From contig CANTFL010000561.1 of assembly GCA_947650285.1 (NCBI GenBank), positions 1-64,000 on the forward strand: a stretch of 64,000 nt of DNA. The letters run 5' to 3'. The position numbers were made by a program, and so were the translations under genes. Source of the DNA: Hyaloperonospora brassicae. Its lineage: Eukaryota > Oomycota > Peronosporomycetes > Peronosporales > Peronosporaceae. Shown here piece by piece: positions 12,043 to 22,120 of this stretch (its first letter is position 1; every line of letters begins with the position of its first letter). The notes beneath the pieces were generated by a model. That model saw nothing but the letters and a program-made list of their open reading frames with translations. It was not told where the DNA came from and made no database searches.

Positions 12043-14463
12043 TGCCACATCCTTGCCAATTGCTGCATTACCAGCGTCAAAGGGAGGTACAAGCTCTGAC
12101 TAGGATTGCGGTCGAGAAGCGCTGGAAGCGCTGTGGTCGTAGATGTATGCTTCCTTGACATCGACAAAGGGAGTCTCAGAAGTCCGGTTGCCACATCCTT
12201 TTCGCTGGCTGTAAACTAACCGCAATATATGAGTCAAACACTTGGTGCTCTACGACAAGAGACTGTAGATACGACTTCGTCTGCATCGTATGGTGCTCAG
12301 GTGGACTGAAGCGTACAGACAATCGTGCAAGCTGTCGTCTCTGTCTTTTGGCCTGCAAAAGGCAAGCCGACAGGTCGGTACACGACGCCACTGGCGAGCA
12401 ACCAGGATAGATGGCGTTACCATTGCAGCGCTTACGATATACAGCCGATACGGCAGAAGCATGCACAATACGAATGACGTTGTCAAGGTTGTGATTGTGC
12501 TTGACTGCGAAGCTTTGTTCCAACCTCAGCTTTTCATGCATGGCCAATGTATTCTCGCTGGCTGCACTTCGCTTTACCGCACTCGACACGTCAAAGCTTA
12601 GCGCTAGTCGATGCGTACAACATTTCGATGCTTTCGCGTGACACTCAGGCATCTCGCTCTTATGGTCAAGCTTGACTACAAGGCTGCAAGTTTTGAAGGC
12701 GGTGTTGCAAACGCAATGGCTACGTTATCATTATCTCCTTAGATTCTCTGTTGACAATACATGTGTAAATAATGAGCAGCAAAAAGCAGAGGCACGAGTG
12801 AAGCCCATTACGCTTGTCCACTGGACGATCGCGGTGCACGTTTATTTGGCTGTCGAAATCAACGTTACAAAGGTATGTCTTGCACAAGACAGATTTTGTA
12901 GCAGCGTAAAGCACACGCGTTTCGTTTTCGAAATCTCCCGACGTGCTGCGCTAGAATCGACGGAACGGCATATGTGCACTGAAGCATAACGGGGATTATG
13001 GGGGATGCCAAGACTAGTCAACTTTTGTTGCGAAGGTCAACATTCAGGCTGGAGAAAGAAATCGTTACAACTATGCCATTTATTTGTTAGCACCCAGGCG
13101 ATGCAAAAGTGCGGCATACGCGCCGTGGATGCTACCAGAAGCGTAGCAGCAATGCCTGCAGCTTAGTAGATCGTATTTATACACTTTGTAACACGCACTT
13201 GTCGGACGAGTTCTTGTTCGTCGCGTTTACGAGACTGTCGTTTGTAAGTCGCGTGGTGCGTGACCGCCAATATTTGTGATCCCGTGGATTCTTTTGCCTC
13301 GTGTCGGTCACGTCACCTCTTTGGCGTCGAATTCCTGACACATCCGGCAGGTCGTTGCCTGCATGTGGTGGAGCGCCACTGTGCGCTCAGTGTTGCCGTC
13401 CATTCGAACGAGACGCACCACGTTGCCAGCGTTCCTGGAGTAAGCAGTTAGTCGTGTTCAATAGCAGCCATCGAGCAAAACTTTTCTAAATACATCAACA
13501 CGCACCACACTCGCTTGTTACTGCCCTTGATGCTCGGTGCTTCATTGTGAGTATCATTGTCCACGGTGCAGTTTTGTTATTGCTGCACTATGCTCGGGCC
13601 TATGCCCATGGCGCTGGTAGGAAGGTTGAGACGATATCGAAAAATGGCTTGGATTGTGTCGAAACGAGCCCCTTAGTGTGTATGTACCGGAGCAGTGGCA
13701 ACCGATGCCTCTTCCGCTAAAAGCCTCGACGTATTTTATTGCCCATTGCTTCTTCCTCGTCGTCGCATCTGAGTTTTGTGCAAACATACAAACGAAAGTC
13801 TTTGTGTGGGTCGTGCACTAAACAGCGCAGTATCACCCCCAATCGCATAGCGCCCTTTCCTGCCTACAACCTCTCGAATACTGCTAGCCGACTACTGTTG
13901 ACCGAGCGGCACGTATTCGCACACCTCTTCCAGTTTTCTGATAGCGACGAGAAGTTCCATGTACGTGACAAATTCAAACAGCACCGCATCACATACATTT
14001 TGCAGACACGGCAGCGTGTCACTGCGTCATTTAAGCGTGCGACGCGCAAACTTATGCTCTTTAGCCGTCACAGCGGCATCAATTCCGGAACCATCGGCCA
14101 GTTCCTCCACTGACCTTTGGCAGTATTTTGGGAACTGCAGTTCTTGTCAGCATCAGAGCGTACGTTTTCATCATGGTCCAACGTACTTACTTGATGTCGC
14201 TTGCCAGTCATAGTGTGCCACAGCTGCATGGGTGACGTTCACCAACAACTTCCGCACGGATCGCCAACTATGAGGTATCATGCACACGGCCTTAGTTTAC
14301 CTGTCCACAAGTCAAGTGTGGAGACCATACATGTCTCTACGTTTCGCATAGCTGCTACCCACCAATTCGACATACAGCAACCGTCACGTTCACCCGAGTC
14401 GTCAGCGAAGCGATGGCATATTGTTATCGTGGCCAACGAGTGCCTCACACAAGTCTCTCTCCT
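12043..14463. other. intergenic DNA with no supported gene
   Basis: Lies between the SWEET gene and the end of the first dehydrogenase (convergent). A 158-codon minus-strand frame at 12652-12176 and a 124-codon plus-strand frame at 13739-14113 are present. Neither shows a domain, signal peptide or family motif, and both are overlapped by similar frames on other strands. I see no repeat or RNA gene. Confidence 0.5.
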
Positions 14464-15468
14464 TTACTTGGCCACGTCAAATTGCAGGTGCGTAAGCTTC
14501 TCGCTGAACGCCCAAAGCTTCGCAGCTGCCGACTCGGACTTGCTCAGCGTCGACGAGTCCACGCACGCAGGTGAGCCGTACAACTCGAGGTACTTTGGTC
14601 CGTAGTAGCTGCCACCCGAAACCGAGTCGCTTGTTGCCGCATACAACGTCGACAGCGCTCCTTTCGCAGGACTCTGCGGCGTGGCCATGGCCACCGTGCG
14701 AAACATGAGCCACCACAGCCAATTGTCGCTGTTCGTCTCGGCCGCTTTCTTCATAATGTTCGTGTCGCAGTATCCCGGATGCGCGGCCGTTGCAACCACA
14801 TTGTTGAGCTTCGCCGCTTTCAGTCGCCGGTCGAGTTCCCGCATGAACAAGAGGTTGCACAGTTTCGAGACCGCGTAGGTGGCAATCTGTCCATACTCGT
14901 CCTCCTTCGTGACCATAATCTTGTCCTCGTCAAAGAACAACGACGCGTGGCGGTGGAGAAAGCTGCTGACCGACACAATCCGCGCAGCTTCGCTCGCCTT
15001 CAGCAGGTCAAACAGTCGCGCCGTCAGCGCAAAGTGGCCCAAGTAGTTGGTCGCAAACTGCAGCTCGTAGCCATCGATCGTCTTGGTGTACACGCCGCCA
15101 GCAATGCCGGCGTTGTTGACCAGGATATCCAAGCGACGATGCGTCTTCTTGAAGTCCGCGCAAAACTTGTGCACGCTGCTCAGATCGGCCATGTCGACCA
15201 GCATGAACATAACAGTCCCGCCGTCACTGCTCGACGTCAACAGCGCTTGCATGTCGGCTTCGGCTTTGAGCCCCCGCTCGCGATTGCGACACGCCAGCAC
15301 CACATGCGCACCTTTGCGGGCGAGTTCCAAGGCCGTGTGGAACCCAATGCCCGAGTTTGCACCCGTAACGATCGCAACTTTGTCCTTCTGCGACGGAATG
15401 TGCGCAGCGCTGTAGTTGCTTGGGACTTGAGGTTGTGGGACGACCCCTTTGCTCAACGGCCTGCCCAT
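14464..15468 (-). CDS. short-chain dehydrogenase/reductase (retinol-dehydrogenase-like)
   Basis: Predicted 334-aa NAD(P)-dependent oxidoreductase with a Rossmann fold. TGANSGIG (about residues 35-42) is the cofactor-binding loop and LACRNRERG lies in the next helix-strand unit. NNAG and SVSS follow, with the catalytic YAVSK giving Tyr198 and Lys202. HPGY follows the active site. The overall order resembles the RDH11/WW-oxidoreductase-like branch of the superfamily; the substrate cannot be predicted. Start: the open frame extends 14 codons further to a TTG, so the ATG at 15468 is used. It lies in tandem, same strand, with a close paralogue ~360 bp upstream. High GC at codon third positions creates long shadow frames on the other strand. 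Confidence 0.9.
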   Translation of the reverse strand: MGRPLSKGVVPQPQVPSNYSAAHIPSQKDKVAIVTGANSGIGFHTALELARKGAHVVLACRNRERGLKAEADMQALLTSSSDGGTVMFMLVDMADLSSVHKFCADFKKTHRRLDILVNNAGIAGGVYTKTIDGYELQFATNYLGHFALTARLFDLLKASEAARIVSVSSFLHRHASLFFDEDKIMVTKEDEYGQIATYAVSKLCNLLFMRELDRRLKAAKLNNVVATAAHPGYCDTNIMKKAAETNSDNWLWWLMFRTVAMATPQSPAKGALSTLYAATSDSVSGGSYYGPKYLELYGSPACVDSSTLSKSESAAAKLWAFSEKLTHLQFDVAK

Positions 15469-15827
15469 CGGTACTCCAGCGCACCTGTCGAGACTGCAGC
15501 AAAGTGCCAACTGGCGAGCAATCGCGTGTGCCTTCTGCTCGTGTTCTCACTCGTCGAACGCGGACGTGGGGACATGGGGACATTCACTGGGAAGTGGCGT
15601 GAATTGAGCAGCACCAACGTGCCAACCGTTGACGACTTGACCGGCTAACTGCAGCAACCAGAGACTCGACGCGATTGAAGGGTTGCGATCCATTCGTTAG
15701 CTGCCTTCGCCTGCAACGAACAGCACTACAGCGCCTTCACGCAGTGCCGAGTTGACAAACCCGTCATAGCACACACAGCTCCGTCCGTCGGTTGCGCCCG
15801 TTCAAAAACAGCTCTGCCGCTTGAGCG

Positions 15828-16817
15828 CTACTTGTATCCATCAAACGACACGTTTGCGAGTCGTTCGCTCAGGGCCCACAGCTTTGCTGCACCGGACGTG
15901 GACTCGCTGAGCCGACTCGGGACCTCTCGCACGGGGTCCCCGAACATCTTGAGGTGCTTTGGGCCATAGAAGTCGCCGCCTTTGACGCCCGGAGCCGTCG
16001 CGGCCAACAGCGTGGGCAACGCCCCCATGGCGCAGCTCTGGCGCGGACACCAGTCCGTCACCTGGAACACGAGCCACCAGAACCAGCTCGAGCTGCTTTT
16101 CGCAGCGACCGTCACGAGGCTCGAGGCCGTGACTCCAGGATGGCACGCGACGGCCGTCACGCCCGTCACGCCTTGGGCGGCCAGTCGACGGGCCAACTCC
16201 TTCGTGAAGAGCACGTTGCAGAGCTTTGTGACGCCGTAGGTGGCCATCTCCTGGCACGCGTCTTCCGTCGTGACCACAATCGCGTCCTCGTTCCACGAAG
16301 CCGCCGAGCGGTGCAGCACACTGCTGACGGTCACGACCCGCGACGGAGCGCTCTGCTTGAGCAGTGGCAGCAGGTGCGCCGTCAGCGCAAAGTGCCCCAA
16401 GTGGTTCGTGGCAAACTGCCGCTCGACGCCGTCCGCAGAGCGCTGAAACGCGCCGCCCATGATCCCGGCGTTGTTCACGAGCAGGTCGAGTCGCGCGTAG
16501 CGGCGCGTGAAGGCGGCGGCGAACGCTTTGACGCTGCGCAAGTCGCTCAGGTCGAGTGGGGAGAACTCGACACGCCCGGCGTCCGGTGCAGTAGCCAAAG
16601 CCGCGCGCAGAGCGGTTTCGGCCTGTCGCCCGCGCTCGGCGTTGCGGCACGCGAGGACGACCGACGCGCCGTTGCGGGCGAGTGCGAGCGCTGTTTCGTA
16701 GCCGATCCCCGAGTTGGCGCCCGTGACGATCGCCACTTTGTGCTGTTGCGACGGCATGTGCGCGACGTCCCAATGGCCAGTGGCGGGTGTCACGTCACGG
16801 GAACGAACGGCCGACAT
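15828..16817 (-). CDS. short-chain dehydrogenase/reductase, tandem paralogue
   Basis: Predicted 329-aa NAD(P)-dependent oxidoreductase, clearly related to its downstream neighbour along the whole length: MPSQ..KVAIVTGANSGIG, LACRNAERG, LDLLVNNAGIMGG, FATNHLGHFALT, then YGVTK with Tyr194 and Lys198, and CHPGV. The ending GAAKLWALSERL is also shared. The frame is open upstream for another 121 codons, but these are low-complexity and lack conservation. The ATG at 16817 places the N-terminus exactly as in the paralogue and is chosen. It is more GC-rich than its neighbour, and 300-codon open frames opposite it are shadows. The pair probably arose by tandem duplication and has diverged strongly. 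Confidence 0.9.
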   Translation of the reverse strand: MSAVRSRDVTPATGHWDVAHMPSQQHKVAIVTGANSGIGYETALALARNGASVVLACRNAERGRQAETALRAALATAPDAGRVEFSPLDLSDLRSVKAFAAAFTRRYARLDLLVNNAGIMGGAFQRSADGVERQFATNHLGHFALTAHLLPLLKQSAPSRVVTVSSVLHRSAASWNEDAIVVTTEDACQEMATYGVTKLCNVLFTKELARRLAAQGVTGVTAVACHPGVTASSLVTVAAKSSSSWFWWLVFQVTDWCPRQSCAMGALPTLLAATAPGVKGGDFYGPKHLKMFGDPVREVPSRLSESTSGAAKLWALSERLANVSFDGYK

Positions 16818-16890
16818 GGAGAAGTTCAGGTGGTATACAGTTGTTGCAGTTGATGTTGCAGTTGATGGTATAGCTCTGTGGCCGATTACG

Positions 16891-16903
16891 AAATGAATGG
16901 CTC
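16891..16903 (-). promoter_or_regulatory. possible oomycete initiator element of the second dehydrogenase
   Basis: The minus strand reads GCCATTCATTTCG about 75 bases before the ATG at 16817. It is preceded by pyrimidine-rich sequence and resembles the CATTY core of the published oomycete initiator consensus. The match is partial and position-based. Confidence 0.35.
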
Positions 16904-17204
16904 TGGTGCGGGACGAGAGAGAAAGAGGCGATGACAGTGAGAGGGGACAGACGAATCGGCTCGTGCAACGACAGGGGACATATGCGAGAGAGGGTGAGCT
17001 TTGATGCAAAGAGGTCGTCAGGTTTACGTCGAGCTTCGGGACATTAGCGTGCACCGAGTGCACGACACGTGCAGCTTTTTCGTTGACGGGTTGGACGTCC
17101 ATGTGGCAGTCAGTGGGCGTGTGAGGCGCTAGAGCCGTTGGCTGCTCGTTGCAAGGCGAGTAGACGAGGGACAAGCACACGTGTGGCCTGGTCTTGTTTC
17201 GGCA

Positions 17205-17222
17205 GGGGGGGGGTGGGGGGGA
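17205..17222. repeat. G-tract (G9-T-G7)
   Basis: Two long guanine runs separated by one T lie just beyond the stop codon of the YchF-like gene and ~390 bp upstream of the second dehydrogenase start. They could form a quadruplex on the plus strand. On the transcribed strand they would be a C-rich tract. Confidence 0.7.
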
Positions 17223-17249
17223 GGACCGTTGGTGAGCTCCGAGCGGCGT

Positions 17250-17975
17250 CTACTTCCCCACGAGGAAGTTGAAGATGTCGCCGTCCTGACAGACATAGTC
17301 TTTGCCTTCGGACCGCAGGAGGCCCTGCTCTTTGGCTGCGCGCATGCTGCCCGCCTGGACAAAGGCCTCGTAGCTCACGGTCTCTGCGCGAATGAGGAGC
17401 TTTTCAAAGTCCGAGTGGATCACACCGGCCGCAACGGCTGCAGTCGAACCTGCGCGGACGTTCCACGCACGCGCTTCCTTCGCCCCCACAGTGTAGTACG
17501 TTTGCAGCTCGAGCAGCTCCTGACTCGCGCGAATGACCTGAGTCAATCCTGTCTCGCTCAAGCCGCTCTCGTGGATGTACTCGAGCTGACTCTCGTCGTC
17601 CTCGAACGACGCCGCGGCTTCTTCCAGCGATCCCGACACTGTCAAGCACGCGGTCCCTTCGGCTTTGACCCGAGTGCGCACAGCGTGCGTCATGTCGTTG
17701 CCCGTCGCTGCGTCCTCTTCCGACACGTTGCACAGGTAGAGGACCTTCTTGGCCGTGAGCAGCTCGAGGCGCTCGAACTGCACTTGCTCGTCGAGCTTGT
17801 CAAACGCCACAGCGCTCGCGAGGTTCCCGTCTTCCAAGTGCGGCTGCAGACGCTGGAGCACCGCCAGCAGCGACGGCATCGTCGGGTCGGTCGATCTACG
17901 GCCAAACACGACACACGCACGCCGACACACGTGAGCAGTCTGTAGGTACTACCTACGTCCCTAATAGCCCCTCCC

Positions 17976-18007
<32 letters not shown>

Positions 18008-18745
18008 GCGCCTGCACCGCCACGGACTTTGTCTTCTTGCCGACACTCATCAGGCGCTTCTCCACTGTCTGCAAGTCGGCGAGGATCAGTTCCGTGCGAA
18101 TGGTCTCAAGATCGCGGATCGGGTCGACGCACTCGTCGACGTGGAGAATGTCACTGTCCTCGAAGCAGCGCACCACGTGGGCGAGCACTGCCACCTGCCG
18201 AATGTGGTCGAGGAACTTGTTGCCTGTCGCGTCGCAATGGCAGCAGTTGCACGAGCACCAACGCGTGTGCATCAGTGGACCCCGTCTTCACCGTACAGAT
18301 ATACCAGTGCACACACGACCCACCGAGTCCTTCGCCTCTCGACGCTCCGCGCACGAGACCCGCAATGTCGACAAACTCGAGCTGCCAATGCACACGCACC
18401 CCCCGCCACGTGTGTGCATGTGTATGTGTGTTGTGTGTGTGAGGTTTTGGTCAGGTACGTATGGCAGCACCTGCAAAGTCGAGTGCGTACCTGCGTCTCA
18501 ACGATCCGCTTGGACCGCTCGACGTCTGCCAAGTGGCGGACGCGACTGTCCGGCACCGCTACGCGCGCGACGTTGGGGTCAATGGTACAGAACGGGTAGT
18601 TGGCCGCTTGCGCCACTTCGGTCCTGGTCAGCGCATTGAAGAGCGTCGACTTGCCGACGTTGGGCAGCCCCACGAGGCCGACGGAGCGCTGGAAGCTGCG
18701 GCAGCCAGAAGCGGTGCGGATGACGACACGGCAACGGGACAGCAT
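17250..18745 (-). CDS. ychF: YchF/OLA1-family P-loop NTPase, probably mitochondrial, 3 introns
   Basis: Obg-like ATPase of about 400 aa, related to bacterial YchF. Exons on the minus strand: 18745-18491, 18381-18324, 18223 to 18018 (or 18024), and 17939-17250. All junctions keep frame. The first 20 residues ([16 protein letters not shown]...) are Arg/Ser-rich without acids, like a mitochondrial presequence. GLPNVGKST follows as Walker A (about 26-34), then [18 protein letters not shown] (G3), GEGLGNKFL, VVRCFED and NVSEED, the non-NKxD G4 seen in this ATP-preferring family. The C-terminus has the TGS domain [11 protein letters not shown] ending in [14 protein letters not shown]. The third junction is the weak point: a CAT repeat lies there and about 13 non-family residues are added with the only phase-compatible acceptor I found. 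Confidence 0.88.
17976..18007. repeat. (CAT)n microsatellite at the third exon/intron junction
   Basis: About ten CAT units directly follow the exon 3 region of the YchF-like gene. Read through in frame they would encode a run of methionines and then a stop. Either they lie in the third intron, or expansion has damaged the splice site. Confidence 0.85.
18224..18323 (-). other. intron 2 of the YchF-like gene
   Basis: On the minus strand the donor is GTGGGT and the acceptor is GCGACAG. Removal joins GEGLG to NKFL, exactly as in the conserved family sequence. Length 100 bp. Confidence 0.85.
18382..18490 (-). other. intron 1 of the YchF-like gene
   Basis: On the minus strand the donor is GTACGC after CAG and the acceptor is TTGGCAG. 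Removal joins VETQ to [10 protein letters not shown], matching the family. Length 109 bp. Confidence 0.87.
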
Positions 18746-18756
18746 AACTGGTGGTG

Positions 18757-18758
<2 letters not shown>

Positions 18759-18790
<32 letters not shown>

Positions 18791-18830
18791 CTACTACTAC
18801 TACTACTACTTTTACTACTGCTACTACTAC
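18759..18830. repeat. (AG)n and (CTA)n microsatellites upstream of the YchF-like gene
   Basis: About 14 AG units (18759-18787) abut an imperfect CTA/CTG run (18788-18830), starting 14 bases upstream of the start codon. On the coding strand this is CT-rich and ends in CACCACCAG. It could be leader sequence or the end of a 5' UTR intron. Confidence 0.85.
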
Positions 18831-19481
18831 AATATGGTGGTTTGGAATTACGGATATGTCGCCAAGACGACAGGGCAGGTGTCGCGACAGAATGATAGAG
18901 AAAGCTTTGCGTACCACGTGATCGAGAGGAAAAATGCCAATGGAGTTGTCTGCAATGTTTTCCTCTTGTTTTAGGCATTGGCTTACGTCCAGCTTTGGGT
19001 CTATTCGCCGACATGCAAATCGCCGACGGGATACGCGTCGGAGCTGAAACTGCTCGAATCGAAAGCGGGACCGCTGAGCGTAGTATTGCTAGTGTTGGGT
19101 GGCAGCAGACTATGTCGATCACAGTTGCAGGGCCAGACACTGACAGATCGATACTTCTGTTTCGTCGGCAGTATCGTCGCGAGTGCTGGAATGCCCGCAA
19201 GCACGACCACGTCAGTTTGTCCAACGCTGCTGCACTGGAGTTCTAACTGCAGAGCTCTCTAGTATACAGATTGTTACGACTGTTTGTTCTAGGAAGGCCA
19301 GGATCAGGCAACGCATGGGCGCCGTCGTGGCCACTACCATGACCTCACAAGCATCAACGAGCTTCCACAAGCGATAGATGTTGAGCGTACGACTGTCTTT
19401 TCCACTTTCCAAACCTTTGTTGTAATGGCACAAATAGATGCGTTCTGCAACACACACTCAGCACACATGACGTCTGCTCTC

Positions 19482-20369
19482 TCACTTGGTTACGCGGACG
19501 ATCCTCTGGCGGTAGAAATTGTCATGCAGCGTTGCAGGGTGTCCATCTTTCCTGTAGACCAGCAACTGCTTTTCGTGCAGTCGATCCATTTTGTCCAAGT
19601 ACACACTAGCAGCATGACAGACCTTGCGCAGCTCGTCACTCTGCAGCTGCTCTGCCACGAGCTCTTCTCGTCGCAAGATCCTCTTTGCCCGCTTGAATTT
19701 GCCCAACTGCAGCGCGTTGTACATGAGATTCACTCTGCATTTGCTCTCCAATATCGGATCCTGCAGTCCCATGGAAATGCCAATCTGCAGCTTGGCCAAC
19801 AGCGTCGAGTGGTTCAGATGGCGACACAAAAAGTGGCCACCTCCTAGCGTCGAGACGTAGGCGTTTGCAGTCACTAGAGCCACCACAGCATTGACAAACG
19901 CGACAGCACGTCTAGCCGACGCCATGTACAATGGCAATAGCTGCTGCGGGCGGTACGTAAGTAGCACATACATCCAACGACGAGGTCTGTCTCGTGTCTC
20001 GGCCACAAAGTAGTGAGCGCTCGCATCTTCCCATTGCTTTTTGGGCTCCAACGTTTGCGTCGCAAGGACTTGACACCTGCCGTTTGCAGCGGTTGTAGAA
20101 GTGATCGAAGCCAACAGCTTCAAGAGCTGCTGCGTCTCGTCTGGGTACATTGCAGAGCCTTTCGACGACAACAAGAACGTGAGGAACTGGAAAACGCCTG
20201 CGTGGGCGATAGCGACGCTGCTGTAGGACGTAAAAGTGGTATTGGTAGATGCACAAACATCTGTGTGTGAAGATACGATGCGTTTGAGATGCCGAAGCGT
20301 TCTGCGCTCCTGTAGCGGCGCCTCGAACGCCACGACGCGCTGGCGGATACTTACGGCGACGCTTGTCAT
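19482..20369 (-). CDS. conserved-looking protein of unknown function, 295 aa
   Basis: I do not recognise the family. The frame is intact with an ATG start at 20369, is the longest here, and has gene-like composition. The product is basic and mostly helical, with no signal peptide. A moderately hydrophobic stretch is near SSVAIAHAGVFQFLTFLLSS (about 52-71). A basic region reads GKFKRAKRILRREELVAEQL (about 223-242). The C-terminal third alternates charged and hydrophobic residues like a helical scaffold (SDELRKVCHAASVYLDKMDRLHEKQLL). A GTAAGT at the start of the frame resembles a donor site, but I saw no fitting acceptor that keeps the frame. Neighbours give no functional clue. Confidence 0.6.
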   Translation of the reverse strand: MTSVAVSIRQRVVAFEAPLQERRTLRHLKRIVSSHTDVCASTNTTFTSYSSVAIAHAGVFQFLTFLLSSKGSAMYPDETQQLLKLLASITSTTAANGRCQVLATQTLEPKKQWEDASAHYFVAETRDRPRRWMYVLLTYRPQQLLPLYMASARRAVAFVNAVVALVTANAYVSTLGGGHFLCRHLNHSTLLAKLQIGISMGLQDPILESKCRVNLMYNALQLGKFKRAKRILRREELVAEQLQSDELRKVCHAASVYLDKMDRLHEKQLLVYRKDGHPATLHDNFYRQRIVRVTK

Positions 20370-20385
20370 GATAAACAGATCTGTG

Positions 20386-20502
20386 GCATGACGCTGATTC
20401 GTGGAAAAGCAGGCGGTGTGGTTTGTCGCATGACGCTGATTCGTGGAAAAACAGGCGATGTGGTTTGTTGCATGACGATGATTCGTGGAAAAGCGGGCGG
20501 TC
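20386..20502. repeat. 42-bp tandem repeat, about 2.8 copies
   Basis: Units start at 20386, 20428 and 20470, each beginning GCATGACGMTGATTCGTGG. The repeat sits 17 bp upstream of the start codon of the unknown 295-aa protein, so it occupies its probable promoter or leader. The unit is 14 codons long and remains open on the minus strand. Confidence 0.85.
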
Positions 20503-20519
20503 TAGTCTGCACACCTATG

Positions 20520-22055
20520 ATTTTGATGCAATCAAAACCGAGAGCTTGATCTTTTCAGCTAATCGTAATACGTCAATTTTGTTACGATGTTGTTGTTGTC
20601 GCACCGCGCAGACCTTATGGCGGGTATTGACTGTGTGTGAGTGTGTGAGTCCAGCGATCAAATATGAGACAACATGTCGAACATGTGTATCGAAACGTTT
20701 GTGTGTGCAGTCGTCGTATGATCGTTTGCCACTGCGACTTTGCTCGACGCGGATGGATCGTCTACCAGCGGTGCGCCTTCAGCGCCATTGATCGACGAGC
20801 AGACGCGCGAGCTTTGGGCTATGGGATGGCGGCCCTGACTTGTTCCCGCTTCAGTACGTACGACTTGCCCATGGCTACATGCTGTGCTCAACGATCTCTG
20901 TATTGCTATTGACGCGCACTTTGCTCTATGGAAAAACAGTGAGCATGCAGTGCAACTGAGTGGCACCGATGGCAACAGCTTCACATGATTGACCAGCGGC
21001 TTTTGGTACAGTAAGAAGAATGTGGTCCAGCAGTGGTCAGTTTTCTTCCGGTGCTATTGTGCTGCACTAACGTCTCGCTTGTCCACATTGTCGCACGCCG
21101 CGCGATTTGCACGTTAGCGCGTAACTAATTTGATCGATCGTACTACAGGTTGCTCACCCTAGTTCGACGTTGGCTTTGTCTGGCCATACCAAGGGCTCAA
21201 TTCTTGCGAACGCTCCCCTCGTGTGCTAGGAATGAGACGCTTGGGAACAAACATGGGAAGATCGAGTTGACTGCGCCATGACGCACTAAACCAATGTGCC
21301 CCGTGTTTGTCAGGCCGCCAAATATCTATGGTTGAAACGTAGATATTCAGCCTCTCGAATTCATATTTTGGCGATTGCTTGATGGTAAAAGGCAAAGTAA
21401 ATGGTGATGGCGAGATCCTTCATTCGCAAACGAAATGGCTATGGGAAAGCCTACTGATACTAATGGAGTGGATGACCACTGCGACCTTATCTACCGTTAC
21501 GTCACATCGGTTCGACACGTTATATGGACATTAGACAAATACCATTGTCTGATCAACGGAAACCTAACGCACCATTGGGTCCGGTACTATGCTGGCCCAG
21601 CTGATCAGACAGAAGACAGTGCGAGGACCAGTGTTCTCTATCACGACTCGTGTGCACAGGTGTGGCGACGCACTGCACGGCTACAGCAAAAAAGGCCTCA
21701 ATCGGTGCACGCCAATCCATTCCCACCAGTTGCACCACCTTCATATAGTCAGCTGCCGCTCGCGCCTGTCAGTGTGACAACACGAATCCTAAAGCTAAGA
21801 TCGATGTAGACATTTGTATGGCTCAGGTTGAAGCGGTCTCGACCTGGATTCGGACTCGTCTTCGCATCGCATCGCATCGTCCAGCCCTCTGGCCTTAGGC
21901 TTATCGTCCGCACACCAAGACGACTACGATGAGCTGGATCGCTAAAATAGAGCGCCTCGGCAGCTGTCCGTGATCCTTGTGTCGAACAAAAGCAAAGACC
22001 GTGCGAAGCCTCGTTCGCTGTCTCTGCATTGCGCACCTCACGTCCTCGTCCAATG
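20520..22055. other. intergenic DNA between divergent genes
   Basis: About 1.5 kb between the unknown gene (-) and the carboxypeptidase (+), so it carries both upstream regions. The open frames here are under 125 codons, mostly start at GTG or TTG, and show no domain. I see nothing else to annotate. Confidence 0.5.
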
Positions 22056-22059
22056 CCAT

Positions 22060-22075
22060 GCATTTCCTCCTTTCC
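22060..22075 (+). promoter_or_regulatory. possible initiator region of the S10 carboxypeptidase gene
   Basis: GCATTTCCTCCTTTCC lies about 50-60 bases before the ATG. It resembles the CATTY plus pyrimidine-rich arrangement of oomycete transcription starts. This is a partial match only. Confidence 0.35.
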
Positions 22076-22120
22076 ACGTCACTTTGAAACTTTCCATCGC
22101 CTGCGCATCGACCGTCCACG

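Noticed and set aside
14779..15648. A 289-codon plus-strand frame opposite the first dehydrogenase
   Set aside because: Same mirror effect; no family features and a conserved gene on the other strand.
15954..16853. A 299-codon plus-strand frame opposite the second dehydrogenase
   Set aside because: Mirror of a GC-rich gene; residues are Arg/His-rich with no domain, and the opposite strand has complete dehydrogenase motifs.
16818..17180. 121-codon N-terminal extension of the second dehydrogenase
   Set aside because: Low-complexity and Ser/Thr-rich; the paralogue starts at the equivalent of the ATG at 16817 and an initiator-like motif lies between.
17181..17945. A 254-codon plus-strand frame opposite the YchF-like gene
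   Set aside because: Shadow of the fourth exon, which has conserved TGS-domain residues on the minus strand.
20658..20984. Minus-strand 108-codon frame starting MKLLPSVPLSCTACSLFF, as a secreted effector
   Set aside because: The start codon is GTG, the hydrophobic stretch is weak and no RxLR, dEER or LFLAK motif is present.
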